A stretch of 64,000 bases of DNA from positions 258,717 to 322,716 of the forward strand of contig NZ_JBHRSW010000006.1 in the NCBI RefSeq assembly GCF_042646125.1, given 5' to 3'. The stretch's first letter is position 1, and every line of letters begins with the position of its first letter. Positions 44,897 to 54,362 of the stretch are shown here, one piece after another. The DNA is from Glaciecola flavus. Lineage in GTDB: Bacteria; Pseudomonadota; Gammaproteobacteria; Enterobacterales; Alteromonadaceae. A program made the translations under genes and the position numbers. Below the pieces are notes generated by a model. That model saw only the letters and a list, made by a program, of their open reading frames with translations, had not been told where the DNA came from and ran no database searches.

Positions 44897-46158
44897 TTTG
44901 GGATCCTCGTAGGTACAGGTTTAGTTTGCTCACTCTTAGAATATAAGAACAAGGCAGCAAAAAATGCAAAGTACATGATCGTCGCGACTTGTGAAGCGAT
45001 GATTTTCCAGTTTTCTTGTGGCGTGCCACCTAGGTATCCAAGAAACACAAACACAATAGCGAACACAATTAAGTTAACCTTGTGTAAGCCACTTCTGTAC
45101 CTCCACGAGCGCACATTACTGCGATCAACCCACGGCAAAGCGAATAGCACACCAATAGCTGCAAACATGGTCAAGACACCAAACAACTTATCTGGCACCG
45201 CCTTCAAGATAGCGTAGAAGGGGGTGAAATACCAAACGGGGAAGATATGCTCTGGCGTTTTCAGGGGGTTAGCAATTTCGAAGTTAGGGTGCTCTAAGAA
45301 CTTACCACCCATCTCAGGTGCAAAAAACAAGATATAGCAAAATGCAAACAAGAATATAGTAAATGCAACTAAGTCTTTTAATACGATATGCGGGAAAAAT
45401 GGCACAATATCGTCCGCAATGTCGTACTTGCTTGTATAGTATTCGTGAATAGTAAACTTAGTTTTTTCTTCCTCAGACAAGCTACCTTTTTTGTGTTTGA
45501 TATTGACACCATCTGGGTTGTTAGAGCCAACTTCGTGTAAAGCAATGATGTGTAAAAACACTAAAATAACAATAACAAGTGGTAATGCAATTACATGTAA
45601 GGCGAAGAAACGGTTAAGCGTTGCACCTGAAATAACATAATCGCCCTGAATCCAAATAACCAAATCTGGACCAATGACTGGGATTGCGCCAAAGAGTGAT
45701 ACGATAACCTGCGCACCCCAATAAGACATTTGACCCCATGGCAATACGTACCCCATAAAGGCTTCAGCCATAAGTGCGAGGTAGATCAACATACCAAAGA
45801 TCCACAATAGTTCACGAGGCTTTTGATAAGAGCCATAGATCATGCCTCTGAACATATGTAAATACACTACAACGAAGAAAGCCGAAGCACCGGTACTGTG
45901 CATGTAGCGAATTAACCAACCGTAATCAACTTCGCGCATGATATATTCTACCGAAGCAAACGCGCGTTCTGCAGATGGTTCAAAGTTCATGGTAAGCCAA
46001 ATACCAGTGACGATTTGATTTACTAGTACGATGGTCGCCAAAAACCCGAACACATACCAAAAGTTCATATTGCGTGGAGCAGGGTATTGAATGGCGTGCA
46101 TATTTGCGACACGCATTAAAGGAATACGTGCCTCAATCCAATTAAGAAAAGCATTCAT
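44893..46158 (-). CDS. petB: Cytochrome b of the bc1 complex
   Basis: This 421-residue membrane protein holds the two b haems and the quinol sites. It has about eight helices, the haem-ligand His pairs (IRYMHSTGASAFFVVVYLHMF and FFALHVIALPLVIVILVFLHI), GYVLPWGQMSYWGAQV, and the Qo-site PEHIFPVWYFTPFYAIL region. It overlaps petA by 1 bp and petC by 4 bp. Confidence 0.97.
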   Translation of the reverse strand: MNAFLNWIEARIPLMRVANMHAIQYPAPRNMNFWYVFGFLATIVLVNQIVTGIWLTMNFEPSAERAFASVEYIMREVDYGWLIRYMHSTGASAFFVVVYLHMFRGMIYGSYQKPRELLWIFGMLIYLALMAEAFMGYVLPWGQMSYWGAQVIVSLFGAIPVIGPDLVIWIQGDYVISGATLNRFFALHVIALPLVIVILVFLHIIALHEVGSNNPDGVNIKHKKGSLSEEEKTKFTIHEYYTSKYDIADDIVPFFPHIVLKDLVAFTIFLFAFCYILFFAPEMGGKFLEHPNFEIANPLKTPEHIFPVWYFTPFYAILKAVPDKLFGVLTMFAAIGVLFALPWVDRSNVRSWRYRSGLHKVNLIVFAIVFVFLGYLGGTPQENWKIIASQVATIMYFAFFAALFLYSKSEQTKPVPTRIPK

Positions 46159-46793
46159 TAGGCAGCCTCCCCATCAGAGCCGATAAGTAAGGTATTGTCG
46201 TCTAAAAATGTATATGGCGGCACTTGAAGGTTAAGACCAGCAGGTACATTTTGGAACACACGCCCAGCCATATCAAACTTTGAACCATGGCAGGGACAGA
46301 AGAACCCGTCTTGCACACCCTCTGCATACTGTGCAAATGCACCATTAGACAAATGCTGAGGAGAACAGCCTAAGTGTGTACATATACCCACTAGCACCAA
46401 ATACTCGTCTTTAATCGAACGATACTGGTTTTTTGCATATTCAGGTTGTTGTGGCTGGTCAGAAGCGGGATCTTTTAGCTGATCTTCATGCTTTGCCAAG
46501 GCTTCGAGCACTGCTGCAGGACGACGAACGATCCACACAGGCTTACTTCGCCACATTACACGAATTAACTGGCCAACCTGAACACCGCTTATGTCGACTT
46601 CGACATCAGCACCGGCTGCTTTTGCTTTAGCACTGGGGTTCCACGAGGCAATAAAAGGAACGGCAGCACAACCTGCACCCACTGCACCAACAACTGAGGT
46701 TGCCACAGTCAAAAACTTGCGTCTGTTACTGCTTTCTGGTGCTGAAGGGTCTTGGGCTGACTTATTCGCATCTAATGATACTTCACTCATCAA
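46158..46793 (-). CDS. petA: Rieske iron-sulfur subunit of the bc1 complex
   Basis: This 211-residue protein starts with a twin-arginine-type leader (NRRKFLTVATSVVGAVGAGC), consistent with export of a folded protein and a membrane anchor, and ends in a Rieske domain with the ligands in CTHLGCSP and CPCHGSKFD. First gene of petABC; the 236 bp upstream hold no further gene. Confidence 0.97.
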   Translation of the reverse strand: MMSEVSLDANKSAQDPSAPESSNRRKFLTVATSVVGAVGAGCAAVPFIASWNPSAKAKAAGADVEVDISGVQVGQLIRVMWRSKPVWIVRRPAAVLEALAKHEDQLKDPASDQPQQPEYAKNQYRSIKDEYLVLVGICTHLGCSPQHLSNGAFAQYAEGVQDGFFCPCHGSKFDMAGRVFQNVPAGLNLQVPPYTFLDDNTLLIGSDGEAA

Positions 46794-47029
46794 CTGTTCT
46801 CCGAGAGTTGGAAAGGTATTTCAACCTGTAAAAATTTGGTAGACATTAGGCGTTATCGGCAAATATTCGAAAAATCGAACAGTACACAATACATACACTA
46901 ATCCACTAAATAAAAATTGTCGTGTATGGTAAAAGAAAACACCCTGTGAACACAAGGATTTACTGTCAAAAACACTAGCTTGCAATTGTTTTAAGTCAAG
47001 AAATCTGCACACCGAAGAAAATTTACTCT

Positions 47030-47782
47030 TTACGACTGCCCATCAACGCGATCTCGGCGCATATTTTCAAACAGTGAAGGCTCCCAAGGGCGCATAGCAA
47101 GTAGCATTCCCGTGTGTGTTCGCTGATGCAGTGGAAGGGCTTGGTCTTCGATATTGAGTTGTGCTGCTTCTTTAGTTAACTGATTCAGTTTGCGTTGAAT
47201 AATTTCAATGGAGCTTTGTGAGTATCTACCGCGTAAGTAAAATCTAAAAATCCAAGGTTCGCCTTGCTTAGGTGCCATAAATTTAACCATCACTTCTTGT
47301 TCCATGAAGCGCTCTAGCCTGCCACCAGGTATCCAACGAAAATCTTGCGCAATCAATGACCGAAAGCGATTGTTGGGCAAAAAATCGATAATACGTAGCT
47401 TATCAAGTTTAGCGAGTAAACGAATACATTCAAATTCATCAATTTCATAGTAGTTGATAATGTCTTCAAATCTCCAACCATCACGCACACAAACGGCCAC
47501 CAATAATACCCGCGGATTGTCTAATAGTTCCTGCTCTTGGGCGTGGGTCAACTGACTTATTTTTTCCAAACTTTCCTGTGCCATCAAAAATAAATCAGAC
47601 AACGCAATATTTAAGTGATCGCAAATCTCTTCTAATCTCGTCAACGAAAAACTCTTCGACGCAAACATACGCTTTACATTCGCTTCGCTCATATCTAATG
47701 CAGAGGCAAGCTTCTTATAAGTGATCCCCTCGGATTTGAGCAAAGTTTTTAGAGTAGTGATGAGGTTGTTTATTTGGCTCAT
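47030..47782 (-). CDS. XRE-family transcriptional regulator with ligand-like C-terminal domain
   Basis: The start at 47782 gives MSQINNLITTLKTLLKSEGIT, 250 residues. Residues about 15-75 are a Cro/C1-type HTH (TYKKLASALDMSEANVKRMFASKSFSLTRLEEICDHL); the remaining two-thirds (VRDGWRFEDIINYYEIDEFECIRLLAKLDKL and IFRFYLRGRYSQSS) form a conserved domain I cannot name, presumably for sensing or oligomerisation. It is divergent from a YiaA-like gene across 154 bp containing a dyad that may be its operator. Confidence 0.82.
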   Translation of the reverse strand: MSQINNLITTLKTLLKSEGITYKKLASALDMSEANVKRMFASKSFSLTRLEEICDHLNIALSDLFLMAQESLEKISQLTHAQEQELLDNPRVLLVAVCVRDGWRFEDIINYYEIDEFECIRLLAKLDKLRIIDFLPNNRFRSLIAQDFRWIPGGRLERFMEQEVMVKFMAPKQGEPWIFRFYLRGRYSQSSIEIIQRKLNQLTKEAAQLNIEDQALPLHQRTHTGMLLAMRPWEPSLFENMRRDRVDGQS

Positions 47783-47832
47783 AGTAACAAACACCAATCA
47801 GTCTATTATTTATAGACTTAAAAGCTAATATA

Positions 47833-47865
47833 TTACTACTAAGTTTACAATAGTTTACGTAGTAA
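47833..47865. promoter_or_regulatory. Dyad between the XRE regulator and the YiaA-like gene
   Basis: TTACTAC and GTAGTAA are inverted 7-bp arms 19 bp apart, enclosing two direct GTTTAC hexamers spaced by AATA. The layout, in a divergent promoter region next to an HTH regulator, suggests an operator. Inference only. Confidence 0.35.
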
Positions 47866-47936
47866 ATACTCGGCGCTATGGTTAGCCCAACACTTAATCA
47901 AAGAGTTCTACGTTAATGACAAAGAGGGATATCAAT

Positions 47937-48398
47937 ATGAACACCACCACTAAAACTGTACACGCGCCAACATCAGCATATAGAGGTGCGGCGATGATCG
48001 CGCTAGCAGTAGGTACTATTTCTTACTGTATAGGACTGTTCAATGCAGAAATGGCATTAAATGAAAAAGGCTACTATTTATCCATATTGCTATATGGCTT
48101 ATTTTCTGCCGTGTCGCTACAAAAAACAGTGCGTGACAAACAGGAACACATCGAAGTTTCCGATGTATACTACATGCTCTCTTGGCTCAGCTTAGGTGCT
48201 GCTGTGTTGCTTCTTACTATCGGACTATACAACGCTGAGTTATTGTTAAGCGAAAAAGGATTCTTTGGTATGGCTTACACATTGAGCCTATTTGCGAGTA
48301 TCACCGTTCAGAAAAACATTCGAGATATGAAAAGTGTTGAAACCGACACCCCGGAGCAAGGCGTGAGTGAGCATTTCGACCTTGAAGAAGACGAGTAG
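47937..48398 (+). CDS. YiaA/YiaB-family inner-membrane protein
   Basis: This 153-residue protein (start ATG 47937, GAGGG eight bases upstream) contains two tandem copies of a two-helix unit: GTISYCIGLFNAEMALNEKGYY with SLQKTVRD, and VLLLTIGLYNAELLLSEKGFF with TVQKNIRD. That internal duplication is the signature of the YiaA/YiaB family of four-helix membrane proteins; their function is unknown. The C-terminal tail is acidic. It is probably controlled by the divergent XRE regulator. Confidence 0.82.
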   Translation: MNTTTKTVHAPTSAYRGAAMIALAVGTISYCIGLFNAEMALNEKGYYLSILLYGLFSAVSLQKTVRDKQEHIEVSDVYYMLSWLSLGAAVLLLTIGLYNAELLLSEKGFFGMAYTLSLFASITVQKNIRDMKSVETDTPEQGVSEHFDLEEDE

Positions 48399-48414
48399 CC
48401 AACACATTAAAGCA

Positions 48415-48443
48415 TAAAAAAACCCAGCTAAAGCTGGGTTTTT
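48415..48443. terminator. Bidirectional terminator between the YiaA-like gene and rpsI
   Basis: AAAAAACCCAGCT-AA-AGCTGGGTTTTT: a perfect stem with A- and T-runs, 16 bp after the YiaA-like stop and about 30 bp after rpsI on the other strand. It can serve both convergent transcripts. Confidence 0.88.
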
Positions 48444-48472
48444 GATATGTAACTTGTACTGTACGTGTAATC

Positions 48473-48865
48473 TTAACGCTTCGAGAATTGAGGGCGCTTA
48501 CGTGCTTTATGTAGACCCACTTTCTTACGTTCAACGCGACGTGCATCACGTGTAACGAAACCTGCTTTACGAAGAGCAGGACGAAGGCCTTCATCGTATT
48601 CCATCAATGCTCTAGTGATACCGTGACGGATAGCACCTGCTTGACCAGAAATACCACCACCTTTAACAGTCACGTATAGATCAAACTTTTCTAACATTTC
48701 AACAAGTTCTAATGGTTGCTTCACGATCATACGTGCAGTTTCACGACCAAAAAACTCGTCCAATGGACGTTTGTTTACAACGATGTTACCACTACCTGGA
48801 CGTAAGAATACGCGAGCAGTAGAACTTTTGCGACGACCTGTGCCGTAGTACTGAGATTCTGCCAT
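48473..48865 (-). CDS. rpsI: 30S ribosomal protein S9
   Basis: S9 contacts the P-site tRNA through its basic tail. The 130-residue protein starts MAESQYYGTGRRKSSTARVFL, with GGGISGQAGAIRHGITRAL and the C-terminal KRPQFSKR, all invariant family features. It lies 12 bp after rplM, the conserved rplM-rpsI operon. Confidence 0.98.
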   Translation of the reverse strand: MAESQYYGTGRRKSSTARVFLRPGSGNIVVNKRPLDEFFGRETARMIVKQPLELVEMLEKFDLYVTVKGGGISGQAGAIRHGITRALMEYDEGLRPALRKAGFVTRDARRVERKKVGLHKARKRPQFSKR

Positions 48866-48877
48866 CTTACTCGCTCC

Positions 48878-49306
48878 TTAAATATCCAATACTTGTGGTT
48901 GTTGTGCCTGATGCGTGTGCTCTGGACCAGCAAATACTTTCATTTTGCGGAACATCTCACGACCTAAAGGACCTTTAGGAAGCATACCTTTGACTGCTTT
49001 TTCAAGAACCATTTCAGGCTTTTTCTCGATAAGCTTTTCAAACGTTGCTTCTTTTAAGCCACCTGGGTAACCAGAATGCGCGTAATACATTTTGTTTTTC
49101 GCTTTGTTTCCAGTTACTTGGATTTTTTCAGCGTTTACAACAACAATGTAGTCACCAGTGTCAACGTGAGGCGTATACTCTGGTTTATGCTTTCCACGTA
49201 GTCTAGATGCAATTTCTGCAGCCAAACGACCTAAAGTTTTGTCCGCAGCGTCAACTACGTACCAGTCGCGCTCAACGCTCTCTGGCTTTGCAACAAAAGT
49301 TTTCAT
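48878..49306 (-). CDS. rplM: 50S ribosomal protein L13
   Basis: L13 is an early assembly protein of the large subunit. The start at MKTFVAKPESVERDWYVVDA (49306) gives 142 residues, the same as E. coli; an upstream in-frame codon would add four residues. Landmarks include KTLGRLAAEIASRLRGKHKPEYTPH, GDYIVVVNAEKI and MLPKGPLGREMFRKMKVF. A -10/-35 pair and a leader hairpin precede it. Confidence 0.98.
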   Translation of the reverse strand: MKTFVAKPESVERDWYVVDAADKTLGRLAAEIASRLRGKHKPEYTPHVDTGDYIVVVNAEKIQVTGNKAKNKMYYAHSGYPGGLKEATFEKLIEKKPEMVLEKAVKGMLPKGPLGREMFRKMKVFAGPEHTHQAQQPQVLDI

Positions 49307-49379
49307 TAAATTAATCACCCGAAAATTAAAATTTCACCAATAATATCAACACTATAGCCCCTTCGAGCTCGTTGATCAT

Positions 49380-49398
49380 CCATCGTTCCCAACGATGG
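49380..49398 (-). ncRNA. Stem-loop in the rplM-rpsI leader
   Basis: CCATCGTT-ccc-AACGATGG is a perfect 8-bp hairpin in the transcribed leader, 74 bp before the rplM start and about 20 bp after the predicted -10. L13 leaders are known autoregulation sites in E. coli; equivalence here is inferred, so this is only a candidate. Confidence 0.35.
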
Positions 49399-49419
49399 GT
49401 GTAACTGGGCAGGTCGCGA

Positions 49420-49447
49420 ATTATACAGAAAAGTTTAGAAAATCAAA
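49420..49447 (-). promoter_or_regulatory. Probable sigma-70 promoter of rplM-rpsI
   Basis: On the minus strand TTTGAT (49447-49442) and a consensus TATAAT (49425-49420) are separated by 16 bp, about 115 bp before rplM. Confidence 0.55.
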
Positions 49448-49515
49448 GTTTTTTATCGTTTTGTTTCCACATGTCTTACGGCGAGAAGATACTGTACTGA
49501 ATAGGGTTTCAAAAA

Positions 49516-51660
49516 CTATCCGCGACTAACCGAAGTAATATCCCTGACTTGCTGCAAACGACGCATAGCTTGGGTAAGCTTGTCGGTATTTGGCACTTCT
49601 ACAGTGATGTTGATGACCGCAGTCCCCTTTTTAGTGTCACTGTGACTGCTCACGCCTAAAATATTCACCCTTAAATTTGCCAACTCAGTGGTTAAGTCGC
49701 GTAACAAGCCATCTCGATCGGTACTAAATACCTTGATGTTGGTTTGAAAATTACCTTGTTCTTCTGTTTCCCAACTGACTTCTATTTCGCGCTCAGGATG
49801 TTGTTTCAACATATTGTTGAGCTGCGCACAAGATGCCTTATGCACACTAATCCCCTTACCTAAAGTAATAAAACCAACGATAGGATCACCAGCAACAGGC
49901 TGACAACATTTGGCAACTTTACTCAATAAGTTACCGACACCTTCGGCAACAATACCTTGCCTTTTACCTTTGCGCATGGGTTTAAGGAGCTGTTCAGGTA
50001 AAACCTCTGGTGGTTCAACCGGTTCGTGCAATTGCTGCAGATAATGCACAACTGTCATCACCCTCAGATCACCGGCACCCACTGCCGCATGTAAATCATC
50101 CAATGATTTCATGTTGTATTTGTCGACCGCTTGTTCAGGTACTTTTAAAGGCAAATGTATTTTCGTTAACTCTCGCTCGAGCATTTCCTTACCCGCTTCG
50201 CGATTTTTGTCTTTGTCTTGCTTTTTAAAGTAAGAATGAATCGTCGCTCTTGCTCTAGCTGTGTGAGCATAACCCAACCCAGGGTGCATCCAATCTCGTG
50301 ACGGAGTGCCGTTTTTGCTGGTCAGCACAGTCACTTGATCACCCGTCTGCAATCGATACGTAAACGGTACTATGCGATTATTGACTTTGGCGCCGGTGCA
50401 ACGATGACCCACGTTGCTATGAATATAATAGGCAAAATCCAAGGGCGTTGCCCCAGATGGCATGTCGACCACATCACCCTTGGGCGTAAATACATATACC
50501 CTATCGTCAAAGACCTGATTTTTAAACTCTTCCAGCAGATGACCTGACTCTGCCATTTCTTCTTGCCATTGCAGAATCTTGCGCAACCACATTACGCGCT
50601 CATCTAAATCTGCACTCTTACCAGCACTGCCCTCTTTATAACGCCAATGCGCAGCCACACCAAGCTCCGCATCTTGATGCATTTGTTCAGTACGAATCTG
50701 AATCTCTATTGACTTACCTGCAGGGCCAACAACAACCGTGTGAATACTCTGGTAACCATTGGGTTTGGGTGTTGCAATATAGTCGTCAAATTCAGCAGGT
50801 AAATGGCGATAGTGCGCATGCACTGTGCCCAAAGCGGCGTAGCAGTCCTGCAATCGATTGGCAATGATACGAAGGGCACGAATGTCAAATAACTGCTCAA
50901 AGCTCAGTTGTTTTTTTTGCATTTTTTTATAAATGCTGTAAATGTGCTTAGGCCGTCCAATGACTTCTGCCTGAATATGCTCTTTGTCCAATAAGCTTTG
51001 CAAGTCATCAACAAAATCAACAATATATTGCTCGCGGTCTTTGCGCTTTTCTTTTAATTGTTTGGCAATTTTTTTATATATATCGGGATGCAGATAACGA
51101 AAAGAGAGATCTTCTAGTTCCCATTTCAATTGTCCAATACCCAATCTATTTGCCAATGGTGCATATATCTTTGCGCACTCTCTAGCAACAACCACGCGGG
51201 TTTCTTCGTCTTCTTCCTTAATGCGATGCAAAGTACATATGCGTTCAGCCATTTTTATCACTACGGCTCTCACATCTTCGGCCATCGCAAGCATCATGTT
51301 GCGTAACTTTTCAACTTGTTCGCTATTTTGTTCTAGTGTGGACTGAATGGCTTTAATATCGTCCATTTTACGCACTTTGAGCACTAAGCCAGCAATCGCT
51401 TCACCAAAACTTGCTACAATTTCGTCTGCACTTAAGTTGTGAATTTGGCAGTAAGGAAATACTAATGCTGCTTGAAGTGTTTCGTCATCCATGTGTAATT
51501 CATGGAGAATTTCGACCATTTCTTGGCCAATCAATAGAATATCCGGCGCCTCCGCGACGCTTCGAAGCTTATCCTTTGTCTTATCAGGCAGGGGGAGTTG
51601 TGCGAGCCACTCAGAAAATTGCGGCCGCTCGTCTTGATGCACGCGCCTAATGGATACCAT
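49516..51660 (-). CDS. relA: GTP pyrophosphokinase RelA
   Basis: RelA makes (p)ppGpp on stalled ribosomes. The 714-residue protein (744 in E. coli) has a pseudo-hydrolase N-terminus, a synthetase domain (RALRIIANRLQDCYAALG, EFDDYIATPKPNGYQSIHTVV), a TGS domain (DMPSGATPLDFAYYIHSNVGH), a Cys-rich region (CCQPVAGDPIVGFIT) and a C-terminal ACT domain. The hydrolase HD motif is degenerate (HELHMDDETLQAALVFPYCQ), which separates RelA from SpoT. AAGGAAG lies eight bases before the ATG. It is downstream of rlmD, the usual order. Confidence 0.96.
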   Translation of the reverse strand: MVSIRRVHQDERPQFSEWLAQLPLPDKTKDKLRSVAEAPDILLIGQEMVEILHELHMDDETLQAALVFPYCQIHNLSADEIVASFGEAIAGLVLKVRKMDDIKAIQSTLEQNSEQVEKLRNMMLAMAEDVRAVVIKMAERICTLHRIKEEDEETRVVVARECAKIYAPLANRLGIGQLKWELEDLSFRYLHPDIYKKIAKQLKEKRKDREQYIVDFVDDLQSLLDKEHIQAEVIGRPKHIYSIYKKMQKKQLSFEQLFDIRALRIIANRLQDCYAALGTVHAHYRHLPAEFDDYIATPKPNGYQSIHTVVVGPAGKSIEIQIRTEQMHQDAELGVAAHWRYKEGSAGKSADLDERVMWLRKILQWQEEMAESGHLLEEFKNQVFDDRVYVFTPKGDVVDMPSGATPLDFAYYIHSNVGHRCTGAKVNNRIVPFTYRLQTGDQVTVLTSKNGTPSRDWMHPGLGYAHTARARATIHSYFKKQDKDKNREAGKEMLERELTKIHLPLKVPEQAVDKYNMKSLDDLHAAVGAGDLRVMTVVHYLQQLHEPVEPPEVLPEQLLKPMRKGKRQGIVAEGVGNLLSKVAKCCQPVAGDPIVGFITLGKGISVHKASCAQLNNMLKQHPEREIEVSWETEEQGNFQTNIKVFSTDRDGLLRDLTTELANLRVNILGVSSHSDTKKGTAVINITVEVPNTDKLTQAMRRLQQVRDITSVSRG

Positions 51661-51729
51661 TGGCTGACTTCCTTATTAATTCTTCAGCAATCTACACAAT
51701 TGCAATCCTGGCTCAGTGGTATGAGTGTT

Positions 51730-53073
51730 TTATTTTTTCCTCACCAACAAGGCCATTACTTCCATATGTTCCGTAAACGGAAACATATCTAGGGTACAAA
51801 TTTTTTCAACCCGGAACGTCTCTCTCATGATACCGAGATCTCGAACAAAAGTGCTTGGGTTGCAAGATACATATAATACCTTGCGAACACTTGATTTTGC
51901 TAACTTTTCCGATAACCTTTTTGCCCCACTCCGCGCAGGATCCAGCACAACCAGTGCGTCCTTTTGCAGACTGACAGTACTCAGTTCATTTTCAGCGTCT
52001 AAATCCGCCTTTGTCGCACTGACTTTGCCTAGACCATTGAATTGCGCATTTTCTTGACAGCGCTTAACCATATTATCAGATACTTCGTAGGCATATACTT
52101 GAGCTGCTCTAGCTGCCATTGCCAGAGAAAAGTTACCTGCACCAGCAAAAAAATCATACACAATGTCTTGCTTTGTCGGCGACAACCACGCTATCGCTCG
52201 TACTAACATTTGTTGATTGACCGCTTCGTTAATCTGCACAAAGTCAGACATCCCGACCTGTAAGCTTTGCTGCAAATTTTGTTCCTGATAACCTTTTACA
52301 CGCAAAGGCTTGGACGCTTCGCAAGTCTTGTCTTCTTGCTTATGCAGGACACGAAGGTCAATTTGCAATTGCTTAGCCAAAGCAGCTAGAGAACTTGCAT
52401 CATTATCGCGCAACTTCTTGCTGCAATGCACCGCCATCGATACACCGTCTATGCTTTCAAAAAATACTAAGTGCCCGATATTCCTTACGCTAGGCAAAAG
52501 CTTAATGTGCGGGAGTATACTAAATATAGCCTTCTGTAGTGGTAGGGTCAGTATTGCGCAAGCGCTGATATCAACCACAGTATTTGAATTCACAACGCGA
52601 TAGCCAATCTTCACTTGTTTTGGGTTGCGCGCATCGACAGACAAACGCACTTTACGCCGATACTGAGGCGGGGATTCGATACTGGGCTGCCAAGTATCTT
52701 CGCTTAACGCCAATTTGTGGGCTAAATGCGCTTTCAATGCTTGCGTTTTTTGGCTTATCCCCTGAGCCTGACTTAAGTGCTGCATACTGCAGCCGCCGCA
52801 CTGATCGTAATGTTGGCAAAATGCCGCTTGCCGCTGCTCACTTGCTTCAATAATTTGTTTTATTCTCGCCGTTTGAACCTTTGTACCGCTTTTGTGCAGA
52901 CTGACAAGCAATCGTTCATTGGGTAAACCACCAGATACCAAGGTAATAGGCACTGTCGACAAGCAAACACCTATGCCGTGATAATCAAGGGTATCGATGC
53001 TTAGTTCAACAGGTATTCGTGCTTGATGCTCTGCAGAACCACGTCGTGATTTCGCTTTAAATACTTTAGCCAT
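51730..53073 (-). CDS. rlmD: 23S rRNA (uracil-1939 C5)-methyltransferase RlmD
   Basis: RlmD makes m5U1939 in 23S rRNA. The 447-residue protein has an N-terminal TRAM domain, the Fe-S cluster Cys residues (FCQHYDQCGGCSMQHL), the SAM-binding YDFFAGAGNFSLAMA and the catalytic Cys in LYVSCNPSTFVRDL. It lies 69 bp before relA, matching the rlmD-relA arrangement of many gammaproteobacteria, and 15 bp after acpS. Confidence 0.96.
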   Translation of the reverse strand: MAKVFKAKSRRGSAEHQARIPVELSIDTLDYHGIGVCLSTVPITLVSGGLPNERLLVSLHKSGTKVQTARIKQIIEASEQRQAAFCQHYDQCGGCSMQHLSQAQGISQKTQALKAHLAHKLALSEDTWQPSIESPPQYRRKVRLSVDARNPKQVKIGYRVVNSNTVVDISACAILTLPLQKAIFSILPHIKLLPSVRNIGHLVFFESIDGVSMAVHCSKKLRDNDASSLAALAKQLQIDLRVLHKQEDKTCEASKPLRVKGYQEQNLQQSLQVGMSDFVQINEAVNQQMLVRAIAWLSPTKQDIVYDFFAGAGNFSLAMAARAAQVYAYEVSDNMVKRCQENAQFNGLGKVSATKADLDAENELSTVSLQKDALVVLDPARSGAKRLSEKLAKSSVRKVLYVSCNPSTFVRDLGIMRETFRVEKICTLDMFPFTEHMEVMALLVRKK

Positions 53074-53088
53074 ATATACTCACGAAGA

Positions 53089-53466
53089 TCAATTGGATTC
53101 GGCAATCGCCATTGCACAGGCATAGTGAAGCTCATCTGAAATACTAATATGCATATGCTTTAAGCTATTTTCTTCAGCCCATTCAGCCAATGCGCCAGAA
53201 AGCTCGACATAAGGTTTGCCACTGTCCTCATGTTTGATTGTCATATGCTGCCAACTGACACCGTTGCCTATCCCCGTTCCTGTCGCCTTTACGACGGCCT
53301 CTTTAACCGCAAACTTTTTGGCGAGGTAATGCAATGGTTTATTACTCGCTTGATATTCAAGCAGTTCTTCTTCAGTCAGTATTCTTTTTGCGAAAGCCTC
53401 GGACGGAGCGTTCAAATTCTCAAACCGTGCTATTTCAACAATATCAGTACCAATACCTAAAATCAC
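53089..53466 (-). CDS. acpS: Holo-[acyl-carrier-protein] synthase AcpS
   Basis: AcpS attaches 4'-phosphopantetheine to acyl carrier protein. The 125-residue protein starts MILGIGTDIVEIARFENL (Mg2+-binding Asp8), with FAVKEAVVKATGTGIGNGVSW and a C-terminal HISISDELHYACAMAIAE. It follows pdxJ by 18 bp, the standard pdxJ-acpS pair. Confidence 0.97.
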   Translation of the reverse strand: MILGIGTDIVEIARFENLNAPSEAFAKRILTEEELLEYQASNKPLHYLAKKFAVKEAVVKATGTGIGNGVSWQHMTIKHEDSGKPYVELSGALAEWAEENSLKHMHISISDELHYACAMAIAESN

Positions 53467-53484
53467 CTTGCTGCCTACTACTGG

Positions 53485-54237
53485 CTATTTGTTTGTGTAA
53501 ACGCTAGAAAATCTAGCCTCTTGCATGAGAGCCCGCATGTCACTCACCGCCTTCGCCAGACCATCAAAAGCTGCACGCGCAATAATAGCGTGACCAATGT
53601 TTAATTCAACTAACTGAGGGATAGCCGCTATGGGCTTAACATTGTGATAGTGTAGTCCGTGTCCCGCATTTACCTTCAAGCCTAAACGCGTTGCATACTC
53701 AACACCTTGTACTAATTTAGTCAATTCCAACTCTGCCTCGCGTTCACTTTTCGCTTCTGCATATTGCCCAGTGTGAATTTCGATATACGGTGCGCCTACG
53801 TCTACAGAAGCTTCAATTTGTTTTTCGTCTGCATCAATGAACAAGGAGGCCAAGGTGCCTTGCTCACTCAATTGAGTACAGGCTTGTTTGATACGGTCTA
53901 GGTTACCGGCCACATCCAAGCCCCCCTCGGTCGTGAGCTCTTCGCGTTTTTCAGGCACTAAACAGCAAAACTCAGGGCGTACTTTGTCTGCAATAGCGAG
54001 CATTTCATCAGTGACGGCCATTTCTAAGTTTAAACGGGTATTAATCGTTTCTTTTAATAGATATACGTCACTGTCTTTGATGTGACGCCTGTCTTCACGC
54101 AGATGCACGGTAATGCCATCAGCGCCAGCACGTTCTGCTATATCAGCCGCATGTACTGGGCATGGGTAATTTGTACCTCGTGCGTTACGAAGCGTGGCGA
54201 TGTGGTCGATGTTTACGCCAAGAAAGATGTCTTGCAT
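53485..54237 (-). CDS. pdxJ: Pyridoxine 5'-phosphate synthase PdxJ
   Basis: PdxJ closes the pyridoxine ring from 1-deoxyxylulose-5-phosphate and aminoacetone phosphate derivative. The 250-residue TIM barrel has GVNIDHIATLRNARGTNYP at the start, ITVHLREDRRHIKDSDVYLL, and the phosphate-binding NAGHGLHYHNV. An inverted-repeat element separates it from recO upstream, which could affect operon readthrough. Confidence 0.97.
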   Translation of the reverse strand: MQDIFLGVNIDHIATLRNARGTNYPCPVHAADIAERAGADGITVHLREDRRHIKDSDVYLLKETINTRLNLEMAVTDEMLAIADKVRPEFCCLVPEKREELTTEGGLDVAGNLDRIKQACTQLSEQGTLASLFIDADEKQIEASVDVGAPYIEIHTGQYAEAKSEREAELELTKLVQGVEYATRLGLKVNAGHGLHYHNVKPIAAIPQLVELNIGHAIIARAAFDGLAKAVSDMRALMQEARFSSVYTNK

Positions 54238-54362
54238 ATAGTGCCTCTAACTAGAAGCTTAAGCCTCTAATCACAATATAAATGATTATAAAAATAGGAG
54301 TTTAACAGATTATTTTTGCCTTTTCTGGCTTGCTTTATCACTTAGCGAACACGTATGCGGTT

